From: Cristatella mucedo
Lineage: Eukaryota; Bryozoa; Phylactolaemata; Cristatellidae
Direction of reading: 5' to 3'
Assembly (NCBI GenBank): GCA_009760855.2
Contig: WPIO01000119.1
Span: 117,501-155,000 of the forward strand
DNA length: 37,500 nucleotides
Positions 1-10,559 of this stretch are shown piece after piece. Numbering within the stretch: the stretch's first letter is position 1; every line of letters begins with the position of its first letter. The position numbers were made by a program, and so were the translations under genes. A model generated the notes under the pieces. The model did not search any database. It was given only the letters and a program-made list of their open reading frames with translations, and was not told the origin of the DNA.

Positions 1-147
1 AACTCTCCAAAGGTCATGCGCTAGAACAACGTTATTCAGACAATCTGCACAACATTACCTTGTGAATGGTGTTTGGCTGCCACTGTCCCTCTTTTTTCTT
101 CTGAACGAAGTCTTGCAACGAGCTGCACTAGTAGCAGTGATAACTTG

Positions 148-215
148 GCCGATACTTCACTTGTATAGTGCTTTGGGAGAACTCAATCTCATTCCGTGTA
201 CTTTACCCATGACCC
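148..215 (-). mobile_element. 3' tail fragment of LINE-L or SINE-A
   Basis: Read on the minus strand this stretch has the shared tail: GTAAAGTACACGGAATGAGA, then a GAGTTCTC block, then CACTATACAAGTGAAG. It matches the hairpin end seen in full in the copies at 5.5 kb and 24.1 kb. The head that would tell LINE from SINE cannot be read with confidence in the flanking sequence. The neighbouring 95-codon ORF (62-349) runs through the tail on the other strand and looks like chance. Confidence 0.6.
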
Positions 216-428
216 TGTTCGTTATGGGTGAGTATTTTACTCGTGAGCCCAGCCAGGGCCACGAGATACGTGTCACAACTCGACAAGCTACCAGAGTGGC
301 TATGCAGGTAGTATATCAGCTACTGACTCTTGTAAAAAAAAATAGGTAAATGAGCCCTTTATGCATCTGCCTCAGTCGGTTTCTCTCACACTCTCCCTTC
401 CTTATTCCTTCCCTTCCTCTTCCTATGC

Positions 429-650
<222 letters not shown>

Positions 651-661
651 TCCTCAAAGGT

Positions 662-830
662 TAGCTAATAAGGCAACCTCATTTGATATCGGCAGAAGAG
701 CTTTGGCACCACATGGCATCCTACTTGCACCAGGCAATAAAGGATTATATGCTGCAGGACTCGAACCCACGACATGGGTGTTGAAGTTGAACACCTTACC
801 ACTGGAGTAAAAACCTGCTCCTCAGTGGCT
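662..830 (-). mobile_element. SINE-B copy, tRNA-derived, minus orientation
   Basis: On the minus strand a Pol III head is readable. A-box-like ACTCCAGTGGTAAGGTG is followed by a B-box in GTGGGTTCGAGTCC, with a T-arm-like stem around TTCGAGT. The body then reads GCAAGTAGGATGCC and CCAAAGCTCTTC, aligning with the copies at 1,131-1,248 and 1,409-1,580. No true tRNA acceptor stem closes it, so it is a retroposed SINE rather than a tRNA gene. The 149-codon ORF across it is chance. Confidence 0.75.
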
Positions 831-1020
831 TGTCAGTCCATCGATATGCATGTCTCATTTCTTTTTCATATTTATTGTACACTTTCTTGGCAAATGCAAA
901 AATCATAAGAACCAATGTAGCAACTATTAGCACATGTGACCGTGCAAGGAAGTGTTTGCGAGAGAATGTGATTGTGCGTTTGAGAATGCGTTTGTGCCTG
1001 TGTGCACATGTTAGTATGTG

Positions 1021-1130
1021 CGCGCGCGTGTGTGTGAGTGTGTGTGTGTGTGTGTATGTGTTTGTGTGTGAGTGAGCATGCACCTCTGTGTGTGTGTGTG
1101 TGTGTGCGTGCGCGCACGTGCGCATATATG
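1021..1130. repeat. (GT)n-rich tract with CG steps
   Basis: Alternating purine-pyrimidine DNA: CGCGCGCGTGTGTG, then (GT)n interrupted by AGTG, TATG and CACCTC, ending in GCGTGCGCGCACGTGCG. It is potentially Z-DNA-forming. It directly abuts the SINE-B fragment on its right. Confidence 0.95.
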
Positions 1131-1248
1131 TGGGTTCGAATCATGGGGGGAAGGTGATCCTTTATCGTTGCTGAAAGTGGTGGTGATAGCCGTAAAGGCT
1201 CTACTGTCACTATATAAAAGAGGCTGTTAAATCAGTTTATATTTTTTA
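1131..1248 (+). mobile_element. SINE-B copy, 5'-truncated
   Basis: It begins at the B-box, GTGGGTTCGAATC. It continues with a body (GATCCTTTATCG, GTGATAGCCGTAAAGGCTC, TATATAAAAGAGGCTGTT) matching the 1.4-kb copy (GATGATAGCCGCAAAG, GCATAAATGGGGCTATTG). The A-box half is missing and is replaced by the (GT)n tract. Confidence 0.7.
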
Positions 1249-1304
1249 CACTGTACTGTGTCTGTGCCTGTGCCTGTGTCTTTGTCTGTACGCAGCATTA
1301 GCTT

Positions 1305-1315
1305 GCACACACACG

Positions 1316-1354
<39 letters not shown>

Positions 1355-1377
1355 AAACACACACACATGAACAAACA
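1305..1377. repeat. (AC)n microsatellite
   Basis: AC repeat with a few ACGC, ATAC and AAAC interruptions. It is the reverse complement of the (GT)n tract about 190 bp upstream. Confidence 0.97.
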
Positions 1378-1408
1378 CGTGTACGCATGCACATGTATGC
1401 ATGCACAA

Positions 1409-1580
1409 GCACGTGGGTCTTAGCCCAGAGGTAGGTTGTTCGCCCTTCACGACCCAGATCGAGGACTCGAGTCCTTCAGTGGGCAATCTTGTATTACCTA
1501 CTGCAAGTAGCTATGATGATAGCCGCAAAGACACTTGGGCCTCTGCATAAATGGGGCTATTGAAACAACTAACTTTTAAT
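1409..1580 (+). mobile_element. SINE-B copy, most complete in the window
   Basis: The head carries an A-box that fits the Pol III consensus (TAGCCCAGAGG). A B-box-like AGGACTCGAGTCC follows about 40 bases later. The body reads TATTACCTACTGCAAGTAGC, GATAGCCGCAAAGACAC, CCTCTGCATAAATGGGGC, and it ends around AACTTTTAATTTAATG. Its 3' end lacks the LINE-L hairpin, so it is a different family from SINE-A. Confidence 0.78.
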
Positions 1581-1689
1581 TTAATGCATGCACACAGGAA
1601 TGCACAAACATGACTATCCCCATGCACATGCTGCCCGGCAGAGCTATGTATGCACTACCATTCCGTGTCTATGCCATACTCTCAGCCAC

Positions 1690-2035
1690 TGGCTCATCGG
1701 CCTAATCCTTTGGAAGCCGTGCCTTTAGTTTGCGTGCTCCCAAAGACTTGTACTCACTCTGTGAAAGACTTGTACTCAGTCTGCGAGTGACTTCATGACA
1801 TCCCCTGACTTCACGGCATTTAAAAAGAATCTAAAACTCACCTTCTGCTCTCTGCCTCTGCTGGATCCTTGTGGATTGGTCCTTTATATGTTTGCGTATG
1901 TGTGCTGACACTATGCATGTTACCGTTATCACTCTTGACATTATGCAATTCTATATGTAAAGTGACTAGAAAGAAAATAAGTTCTCTGAGAGTGCTATAC
2001 AAATGCATTGTTATTGTTATTATTGTATTGTCATC
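1690..2035 (+). mobile_element. LINE-L 3' end: RT C-terminus remnant, 3'UTR and tail
   Basis: The first part matches the end of the RT ORF of other copies: CTTTGGAAGCCGTGCC, then ACATCCCCTGACTTCACGGC, then ATTTAAAAAGAATCTAAAAC (protein TSPDF.TAFKKNLK). Next is the family 3'UTR (GGTCCTTTATATGTTTGCG, GTGCTGACACTATGCATG). Last comes the tail GTAAAGTGACTAGAAAGA..AGTTCTCTGAGAGTGCTATAC and an ATTGTT-rich end. Within the copy AAGACTTGTACTCA is duplicated about 22 bp apart (about 1,744-1,785). 5'-truncated and not coding. Confidence 0.82.
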
Positions 2036-2039
2036 GGTT

Positions 2040-2570
2040 GTACTGAACGGTTTCTCGGAAGGTAGAATGGTGCTCCTTGCTATCGATTTGTGCAAGTCGG
2101 CAAGCATTTGCAGATGCGTGCGCTGGGCCGTGGAGGAGTGCAGAGATCCAGCATCAATGCCAGCCAAGCAGGCAGGGATGGGGGAGGGATTCTGCTACCG
2201 GCTGTATAGATCAGAAAAGGGTTATTATGCAATTCCTAGCTCTTATTAAGTCTCAGCTGGGAATGGGGCAACGTCATGGCGGCCACGACCTTGCTCCAGT
2301 TATGAAAGAACGAAATTGCAGCAAAAGCTCTCGACGTTGCCATCAATCGCTGTTCTGCATACCCGGATGGAGCTTGCCTGGCATTCCTACCAAAGCCGAG
2401 ATCGCCGTCCCTATTATTAAACCGGAGACAAGGCCTCAAATTCTCCAGAGTTGGTTTTTGCTCCACGTCCACTGCATTGCAAGCTGGAGGGAGGCCAGAC
2501 AACCTGAGGTCGCCCAACTCAGCTCCGCGACGACAGAGGTGACAGCAGCGCAGCGGTGTGCAAAAAGTAA
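2040..2570. other. Unassigned stretch, no recognised gene
   Basis: Moderately GC-rich sequence with overlapping ORFs of up to 190 codons on the plus strand and 93 on the minus. None contains a domain I recognise and none has splice sites that make a convincing gene. No repeat family seen elsewhere in the window could be matched. Confidence 0.4.
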
Positions 2571-2574
2571 AGCT

Positions 2575-2612
2575 CGAGCCTGTGCTGACGTGGCCACGTC
2601 AGCACAGGCTCG
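2575..2612. repeat. 38-bp perfect palindrome, no spacer
   Basis: Two 19-base arms meet without a spacer. The left arm reads CGAGCCTGTGCTGACGTGG and the right arm is its exact reverse complement. Each arm carries TGACGTGG, pointing toward the centre, so the centre reads ACGTGGCCACGT. TGACGTG(G/A) is the published UPRE/ATF6-XBP1 site and also contains a CRE half site. Whether this is a bound element or only a mutational palindrome cannot be told from sequence. Confidence 0.95.
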
Positions 2613-3163
2613 TCTGCCGGCACGAGACAGACAGGGCGCGAGAGAGTAGTAAAGCGCACCGCCAGCCCAGACCAGTCGTCTGCTGCTCTTGGAAGCTGCA
2701 GGCTATCGTTTTGCTGTCGTCATTCTTGCTTCGCAGACTTGCTTGACAGCTGCTTCCGACGGGAGCCGGCTGGGTAAGGCTACGGTGGTGCATTCATTTT
2801 CTGGTGCAGGGACGTTCCCTGTCTTTCCGGGTGTTGATGGGCATAGTTATGTAGGACTTACGGCCACATAGGATATATGGCCACATACTCACGAGACACG
2901 ATTAGCAGCAGCTGGCAGCAGCTGGCAGCAGCCACACCAGGAGCAGACAGATGGTCCGTGTCTGCTCGGACCTCGTCGAGATTCGCATCCTAAGAGTCAC
3001 TCTGCTATGGGGAGGCCATCTCAGACTGACATTGGCCGTGCATAGAAAGCAGCGAGCTACGGAAGAAGAGGAGTCTCGTCTGCAGTGGATCATCTGACTG
3101 GATCAGGAGTATCGGCAAAAAAATGCCAGCACCTGCTAAGCCAGCTGCACGTCGAGCAGACAG

Positions 3164-3315
<152 letters not shown>

Positions 3316-3499
3316 GTGGCACCAGTCCAGGGGGGAACGCCAAATATGCTTGCACAGCCCGGACGACCGAGTGCTTCGGCAGGCAGGCACGTGCTTCCGG
3401 GAAGGACGAGAGCAGGACGAGCTGAGGCAGGCCGAGAGGGAGCCGGCAGGCCCATTCATTCCCTAGTGATTCACCATTGACCATTGTCGTCATCGTAGT

Positions 3500-4430
3500 G
3501 TTGACTCATTATCAGCAGCTAGGATAAGGACCAGAGATATACCAATCACTTTATTGGCCAATTAAGCCGTCAGAGCCGAAACTAAACCCAAGCTAGCAAC
3601 ACCCCAATTCGTCGCAAACCAGGTGGAATCTCAAATTGCCGACGTAATTATTTCTGATGCTGCCAGCTAACGCTTCCCTGGGGGGGGGGGTGTTCGCTTC
3701 CGGTACCGGTTAATTGTTCAGTCTTGTTTGTGTCTAGTTTCAAGTGACTGCCTGCACGAAGTTCGTGCATGCATGTATGCGTGCTCGAGCACTTTCCTCG
3801 AATCATTTTAAGCCTGCGAGTCTCGGGGCGAGGCGCTCGGCTACAGATGGCCCTCCTGCAAGAATACTCTAGCATGAGGGGGCCCCCCCTTCAAGCTGGG
3901 TCATGCAGTGCAGCTTGGGCTCTTCTGCTGCGACACAGACGATGCTGCTGAATCAGCCAACCTGCGCTTTACTTTAAACTTGTAATGTGCACAGTTACAC
4001 TGTGCATGTTTTCGCGCATTCAACTCGCCAGACTTCATGCTTGCTTTAGCATGCTTGTTTACTTTTGCATGATTGATACCGTGCGCGTCATTAACCTTCG
4101 GGAATCGATGCTCTTGCAGCTCCAGCAGGTTGTGGAGGATCTGGATAGAGACTTGGCTCTCTTACGTTGCTATGCAAACGACCTGCTGTTTTCCAGGCAT
4201 TACTGCGGTTCATTAGCGCCATGCTTCGAGGCGCTGCCTTTACCAGCTTTTACTGTGTGGATACCGGCTGTGGCTTAGAAAAGTATTGCCAGTATTCATT
4301 GTATTAACCAGTATTTATCAGCATGCAGTCCTTTGGGATAGCTGTGTTTGCACCTTGGGAAATTGGTGAAGAAACAGCTATGGCTGCTCGTTTGCAGCAA
4401 TATCTGCCCACAATATAGGTTCAGTTTGAT
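3500..4430. other. Unassigned non-coding stretch
   Basis: No repeat family from the rest of the window and no convincing gene. It contains a G10 run (about 3,681-3,690) and a short inverted repeat TGCACGAA/TTCGTGCA near 3,752. ORFs up to 97 codons are unremarkable. Confidence 0.4.
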
Positions 4431-4519
4431 TGCATGCACATGGTCAGAGTAGAATCTCAGCAGCGTCACTGGTTTGTATTAAACGGCAGCACAGCAGCCG
4501 CACTGCAGCCACCTGGTGG

Positions 4520-5040
4520 CTCACTGTTTGCTTCACCTGCCAGCTCCAGCCTACCTAGCTATCAACCACTACCAAACGACCTCCTAGCTCATCTAGTGTG
4601 CTGTCCCACCACCTGCTCCCTCCTCAAACTCCAACAATCTTTGGATGATCGGATCTTCAGTTCTTATGCACCAAAAATGCAGAACTCACTTTCGGCTTCT
4701 ATCACCACCTGCTATGATGTTGAACCATCACGGTCTCAGCAAAAGATGCATGTGTTCTGATCAGCTTTCCCTACGCCAAAATGAACTCGCCTTTTTCTTG
4801 AATTCGCTGTGTGCTTGGGGGTGCATAATTACATCAGTAGGTTACTGAGTGGCCATCCTAATAACCAGCTTCCCAGTGTGTCTTCTTGTGTCATTTTGTA
4901 TGCTTGTATATGCACGATACCTTGGTTATCATTAACTCTTGGTCATTGCTTCACTTGCAATGTGTCGCAAGGCTCTTGGTGGAGAGATTTGATTATTTTA
5001 AGGGTTCTTTTAACACAAAAGACTGCTATCATTATTCATC
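4520..5040 (+). mobile_element. LINE-L 3' end, old diverged copy
   Basis: One frame still reads LDDRIFSSYAPKMQNSLSAS, close to FGDRAFSSYAPKAWNTLPTC in the younger copy at 33.6 kb. This is the conserved C-terminal block of CR1/L2/Jockey-group RTs. The 3'UTR and a heavily mutated tail follow (CGCAAGGCTCTTGGTGGAGA, then GGGTTCTTTTAACACAAAAG). Truncated at the 5' side and broken by several stops. Confidence 0.6.
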
Positions 5041-5149
5041 TTTAAGCATGGCTCGACTCAGCGCTTTAGACGTACACATATTTGCAGGCAACTAATAGCA
5101 TTGAAGCCTAGCAGCAGCATGAGTACGGCATTGCAGCATACCAGCGAAT

Positions 5150-5550
5150 TGACTTCATTAAAAGTACCCTAGGTGAAACTGTTTTCAACTCATTTGGTTC
5201 GTATGCTCCCAACGCCTGGAGCTCACTCCCGACTTGCGTCACAACATCCCCTGATTTGACTACATTTAAAAAGAACTTAAAAACGCACCTACTTATGACA
5301 GCATTCAGTGGGTCCCTGTGATTCGTCCTTTATGTGCTTATGCGTGCTGATACTGTGCATGCTGCCACTAACTACACTTGCATGCTGACCCTGTGCACGT
5401 CACCTCTAAGCATGTTATTCGTGTTGTTTACCAAGCATGATATTACTCACCATTCAGTCGCGCTTCCCTTTGCAGCAAATGCAAAGCGTCTAGAGAGAGA
5501 TTGAGTTCTCTGAGGGCGCTTTATCAAGTGAATTATTATTATTATTGACT
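5150..5550 (+). mobile_element. LINE-L 3' end, well preserved
   Basis: The RT C-terminus is readable in one frame: SFGSYAPNAWSSLPTCVTTS, then PDLTTFKKNLKTHLL. About 200 bp of 3'UTR follow, then the tail GCAGCAAATGCAAAGCGTC, AGAGAGAGATTGAGTTCTCT, GAGGGCGCTTTATC and (ATT)n. The tail folds as a hairpin (AGAGA with TCTCT, and the GCGYC and GGCGC arms). Most of the RT, including the active site, is missing through 5' truncation. This copy best links the RT C-terminus to the shared tail. Confidence 0.88.
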
Positions 5551-5559
5551 GCTGAAATG

Positions 5560-6265
5560 AACTCGACCGACTCTCTTTTTCGTGATTCTACACTGGTCGG
5601 TGTGCCGGATGTCTGACGAAACTATTTGCTTGACTGTGGAAACCTGGGTCTGTGATATATGCTATCGCATTAACCTTTTAAGACGTTATTCTTGTCTTGC
5701 TTACTATAGTGAGTGTCATGGCAAAAGCTGCCTTCCTCTGACTAGGGGGATTTTCTTGCACCGACAAGTCACAAGGGGAGCTTGTGACTATCAGGTCGTG
5801 GTTGTGAGCTGATGTCAGATGCACGGCAAGATATCCTCTGCTGCAACAGGAATGCAGTGAAGCCAAGTTTTCGTGAGCACAACAGGATGTTTCGTGCAGA
5901 GAGATTCCCGGTAGTCAGGTGGAGGCTGTAGTCATGGTCAATTTGGAAATCTGCTGACTCAGATAAGAGTTGACCTAGAGGTACTCTCGGTGCTGAAAGG
6001 CAACTGGCAGATCCTGAGATTTCTTTGGCACTTCTTTAGCTAAGAGCTTGCACACCGAATGCTGCCGACAGTAATCAGCACTGAATGAACAAATGAATGA
6101 AGACATCCGTGCATTGGTACAGCCAGAGGACCAACAGGCCGGGCAGGGTGCTGAGGAAGCTTTAAATAATAATATGGCTTCTTCTTTACAGCAGCAAAAG
6201 AAGCCCACAGCTTGCCCGTTCATATCTAAAAGTAAGTATTTTCAAGCAATTAAGTGTATGAGTTG
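5560..6265. other. Unassigned non-coding stretch
   Basis: No recognised domain, promoter or repeat family. ORFs reach at most 82 codons on either strand. Confidence 0.4.
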
Positions 6266-6271
6266 TCACAC

Positions 6272-6410
6272 TGGTTACGCCCAGTGGCTATGGTGCTCGC
6301 CCCGACCAAGGTCGGGCTGAGGTCGTGGGCTCCTTGGCTTATGCAAAACACCTGAATAGAGATTGAAGTTCTCTTAGGGTGCTATACAAATGAATTATAT
6401 TATTATTAAT
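6272..6410 (+). mobile_element. SINE-A copy
   Basis: The head TGGTTACGCCCAGTGGCTA plays the A-box role. The family block GGTGCTCGCCCCGACCAAGG and a decayed B-box (GTCGTGGGCTCCTTGGC) follow. The end is the LINE-L-like tail: ACACCTGAATAGAGATTGA, GTTCTCTTAGGGTGCTATAC, AAATGAATTATATTATT. The B-box is mutated, so the copy is unlikely to be transcribed by Pol III now. Confidence 0.82.
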
Positions 6411-6467
6411 CATTAACTGAACCATTAGGTATTCGACATTTCAAATGCTTTTACCATGCAGACGGCA

Positions 6468-6730
6468 GCAGTATGTAATAATAATAATTGTAGTAATAAT
6501 AATATGTGTATAGCATCCTCATAGAACAGAATCTCTTTCTGGGCACTTTACAGATGCTGTATAGAAAGCATTACTATATGATTGGTGGTAGCATCTGCAA
6601 GAAGCAGGCACAATGCAAGCAGGTGCATACACACGAAAGACGAATCACAAAGACCACCGGCCAAATGCTGTAACAAAGAGGTGAGTTTTAGGTCACTAAT
6701 CGTAATTGCCATCTGTCAGGATAATGAAAA
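6468..6730 (-). mobile_element. LINE-L 3'UTR and tail, minus orientation
   Basis: On the minus strand: AAAACTCACCTCTTTGTTAC, TGTGATTCGTCTTTCGTGTG, CAGCATCTGTAAAGTGCCCA, GAAAGAGATTCTGTTCTATG, then a (TATTAT)n end. Each block aligns with the copy at 5,150-5,550. A trace of the RT end may remain at the right edge; the remainder is absent. Confidence 0.75.
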
Positions 6731-6734
6731 AAAA

Positions 6735-7580
6735 AACAGTTTAGATCCTACTTTTATAAGTCAACCCAGCGAACAGTTTTTGCTTGTAGGCCTGACCGGC
6801 TCCGTGAGATGTGATCCCTAGCAGCAATCTGTTTGCTTCTGCATATATAGCTAGATGCTTTGCCTTGCCTGCATCCGAGTGCAAGCACTCGCAAGGATCG
6901 TGCGGCTGATGACAGCAAGGACAGCAGCTGGGCCCAGAAGAAAGCCATAGAACGAATGCCCAGAGCTGCCAGTGCTGCACTGGGTGGAAGGTAGTGAGGC
7001 TCCTGCAGTAAGGCAGTAAGTGGAAGGGAAAGCCGAAAGATTACAGTCAAGTGCTCGGACCTCGACTGCATAGCTCACCAAGCTCAACCGGTCCGGTGAC
7101 TGCAGAGCCCGTGACAGTATGCTCACAGCTTTAGAAGCACGTCGCAAGCAAACACATCATCGCCATTTCTTTTCTAGTGGAGATCAAGAGCATGTACACT
7201 CCGATTGACACGGGCTGGTCCTGTTAGCGTCTTATTGAAGCTGAGGCTGGCGTCTCGACGGCGATGAGTTCCCCAGACACGAGCCAGTATAAGCAAGTCA
7301 CCTCTGCCTCACTGTTTTGCCTGGCGCAGCCACTACCTCCACCCAGCTTCTTCTTCAAGCATTTCTTGGTGCCCTCCGGTCACCCGCGTCCCACCCCTTT
7401 TCTCCTTATCACCACCCCCTGTGCCATTGCTACGAGCTTGCCGCCGTGCCTAGGCCGGCATTACCACAACACACAGGAGCCTGGTGCCGTGCCCCAACAT
7501 GTGGCAGCTCGACAACTCTTTAGTCACCACTGGAAGCTCATCAAAGCTGAACAGGCAGCTCATCGTAGCTCTTTGATGTT
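6735..7580. other. Unassigned non-coding stretch
   Basis: Overlapping ORFs of 70-113 codons on both strands with no recognised motif. No matched repeat family. Confidence 0.35.
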
Positions 7581-7582
7581 AA

Positions 7583-7655
7583 AAATAATAATGCATTTGT
7601 TATAGCGCCCTCAGAGAACGCAGTCTCTTTTTGTTGGCACATTGTATTGCCAGCG
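7583..7655 (-). mobile_element. LINE-L tail fragment, minus orientation
   Basis: Minus-strand reading: AATGTGCCAACAAAAAGAGA, then GTTCTCTGAGGGCGCTATAA, then CAAATGCATTATTATT. It is the conserved hairpin tail alone, without RT sequence. Confidence 0.72.
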
Positions 7656-8039
7656 GTGCGCCAGCCATAGATGTGCCGGTGCTGGCTAGCGAGCTCTGGC
7701 CTACCTCAAACCGCTAGAAGCATACCTGGCCGCTTGGAGTCAGCCAGCCAGCCAATGCAGCTTTCCTCCGATTGACCGCCTTGAGCATCTTTCACGGTCG
7801 TCGAGTGACGTTGTGTGCTAGAGCTGTCGAAATGCTCACATGGCTGACTGCGACACCCCTGTTTTGTCCCCAAAACGGCGTATCTCACACTGCGCGCATG
7901 TTCAATGTGCATCCCCTCATGGATGCAACCCATATGCATATGTTGATGACTGTGCAGTCATTATCGGATCTTCAGCGTAAAATGCTGCCTTGATTTTGCT
8001 CACTGATGAGGCCCTTGCCTTTGACCACCTCATCGTATG

Positions 8040-8135
8040 TTGAAATGGACTCGAACCGTGCGGCATACGAAAGGTGCCTGGATAGAGAGAGGTTCAACTC
8101 TCTTGGGTCGCTATACAAAAGAATTGCATTTTTCT
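8040..8135 (+). mobile_element. SINE-A copy, 5'-truncated
   Basis: It starts near the B-box (TGGACTCGAACCGTGCGGCA). The tail follows: AGGTGCCTGGATAGAGAGAG, then TCTCTTGGGTCGCTATACAA and AAGAATTGC. The A-box half is missing. Confidence 0.72.
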
Positions 8136-8139
8136 GAAG

Positions 8140-8810
8140 TGCTGCTGCCCACTTCGTAGGTCGCCAAGCCTCCGAAGGCTTGAAATGTGATGCAGCGTCT
8201 AGTTGTGCAGAGTCTAGATCGCTACCTGCTGGGCTCTAGTCGCAGCCTCTTATATAAAGGACCGGATGTTGTTCGATCAAACGTTTGAGCATTTGTACCG
8301 CCAGGAATGTTACAAAAAAAACCGGCGAAAGGATGGAGCTTGTGTCCTTCCCATTACTTATGACCTTGACATGGTGGCTACTGAAGCATGGCAGTGCACT
8401 GCAGAGCCATGAATGCTTGACACGACAAGTAACTGTTCTGTGGGCAGGGACGTAAGATGGGAATAACAATAGCACAATTATGGCATCTGCATAGCTGCCT
8501 ACTTGATCCAAATCGCTTTCGAGGGGCTTTGGCTGCAAAGATCTGCTGCCCAGTCAGTGGCAGCAAGCAGTCGCCGATCGCTGAGCAGCCAGAGGTCGCA
8601 CTGTCCCTCCTTCTCCAGCCCAGCCCTTCAGGTCACTCTCGTGTGTGAGGAGGCCTGGGGCTGTGAGGTGAGGCCAGAGTGGCTGTGGCAGCAGCAGCAG
8701 CACTTTCGAGCCCTGTCTAAGTTAACGACAGAAAGCAAAATGCGTGAAAACTGCTCGGCTACGAGTAAGAAGCGTGTTGAGTGAAGTAGAGGGTAGCTGA
8801 TTTCCTTAGC
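8140..8810. other. Unassigned non-coding stretch
   Basis: ORFs up to 100 codons on either strand without recognised motifs. A short CAG-rich patch lies near 8,688-8,702. Nothing else stands out. Confidence 0.35.
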
Positions 8811-8814
8811 ATGC

Positions 8815-8950
8815 TCATTTATAAAGCAGCTGAAGAACCCTAGCAGCCACCGTCACAGCTTGCTGTGGGAAATAGGGGATTTCGTTGCAGCAGGACTCGA
8901 ACTAAAGAGCTGCTCGGTGAAGTACAACAGCCTTGCCCCTCTTTAAGATA
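8815..8950 (-). mobile_element. SINE-B copy, minus orientation, diverged
   Basis: On the minus strand: AGAGGGGCAAGGCTGTTGTA as a decayed A-box region, then the B-box TTTAGTTCGAGTCCTGCTGC. A body follows that ends near TGCTTTATAAATGAGCATGC. The match to the other SINE-B copies is clear at the B-box and weaker in the body. Confidence 0.55.
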
Positions 8951-8953
8951 GGT

Positions 8954-9001
8954 GGGGGCTAAGGGGGGCTAAGATGGGAGGGATGCTAACACAGGGGGGG
9001 G
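8954..9001 (+). other. G-run cluster, candidate G-quadruplex
   Basis: Five G-runs of 3-8 bases lie within 48 bases (8,954-8,958; 8,963-8,968; 8,976-8,978; 8,980-8,982; 8,994-9,001), with CTAA-type loops of 1-11 bases. The spacing fits the usual G3+N1-7 rule for the first four runs. Confidence 0.7.
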
Positions 9002-9241
9002 AGATGCCATCAGCACTCCAGGTGACCATATTCCTAGCTCATCAGCCTGGCCAGAAAGGGCTAAATAGCTTCTGGCATTTCACTTTGAATTGGGCTCGAC
9101 TTCTTAGCCGGTGCCAATGGTCGAATCCGGGTGAGAATTCATATCCCCACTCTTTAGCATCTACTTTGATTAATGAGATTTGTCTGACCAACCACTTGAC
9201 CAACCTCTTCACGGATCAGCAGTGGTTAGCCTGTCAGCTGT

Positions 9242-9289
9242 AGCATTATTTAGACATTAATCAGGCAGAGCATTATTTAGACATTAATC
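9242..9289. repeat. 21-bp direct repeat, two copies
   Basis: AGCATTATTTAGACATTAAT plus C occurs identically at 9,242-9,262 and 9,269-9,289, six bases apart, immediately before a (CT)n tract. It could be a slippage duplication or a target duplication at a lost insertion. Confidence 0.97.
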
Positions 9290-9293
9290 TTCG

Positions 9294-9414
<121 letters not shown>

Positions 9415-9724
9415 TGTTCCAGAATCCTTCAGCCAGAGCATTCATGTAACACAGAGTAATGCTAAGCTGCTAAGCTTTTAAGCCTATACTTGGCACCTGC
9501 ATTTATGTGTGGCTGTTTAAGAAATTGATCCTCATTGCTTACTACACTTTCTTCTGATCTTGATAGCTTCCATTCAGCAGATTATAATCCAGCTTACCTC
9601 AGGAGCAAGACCGAGTCAAGCCTATAAGAGTAATGAATGCTACAGAAGCTAAGCAGCCCAGGTAACTGTCAGACAATGCCCCGGAGTTTTTACTGTAGTG
9701 GCAGCTGGCAGCTGCCCAGCCCAG

Positions 9725-10056
<332 letters not shown>

Positions 10057-10254
10057 ACCCTCCCTCTCTCCCATGAGGGTAAAGTGGGTTTTGAGTTTCC
10101 TTTTAAGGAGGTTTTGTACCATGAAGTCAGTCACATTGAACAGCTTTGTTTAGGTGCATAAAAATGAAAGTACAGTCGTGAAAGGATTTGGGATAGTATA
10201 CAGGCTCACTCTAATTGAATAGATTCTGAGCAGTAGTGATAAGATGGAAAGCAT

Positions 10255-10545
10255 GCTACATAAGGACACCTAAGATAGGGTGTATATCGGATTGGTCGTC
10301 CGGACCGAGAGAATAAAGATTGCTAAAGCGATTGATCCATCTTGACTCGATGCAATGCTTTTCTTGTGAGCCTATGGAGGTCGACGAGAAGTTGCGTAGC
10401 ATGGCAGTCGCACCGGCATCGACAGGCAAGCTTTGCGGCCGACAGAGTTTTGCCCCCTCTCTCTGATTGCACAGGCAGTGAGGCATGCAAGGGCAGAGCT
10501 GCAGAAGTCTCGACGATGAGATGTCGCGAATCCATGGACTAGCAT
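10255..10545 (-). mobile_element. LINE-L RT fragment, minus orientation
   Basis: The minus-strand DNA aligns along its length with the RT C-terminal part of the 33.3-34.5 kb copy: CTTGCCTGTCGATGCCGGTG, then ACGCAACTTCTCGTCGACCT, against CTTGTCTGTCGTGAGCGTCG and TCACGACTTCTTGCCGACCT. The protein trace ATQLLVDLHRL corresponds to SRLLADLHWLQ, the LHWLP block of CR1/L2-group RTs. The frame is broken. Its 3'UTR and tail are not found at the left edge. Confidence 0.7.
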
Positions 10546-10559
10546 GGCTCTAGTGAATG

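Noticed and set aside
741-815. Possible tRNA gene on the minus strand
   Set aside because: A- and B-boxes and a T-arm are present, but no closing acceptor stem, and the same head recurs with a SINE body.
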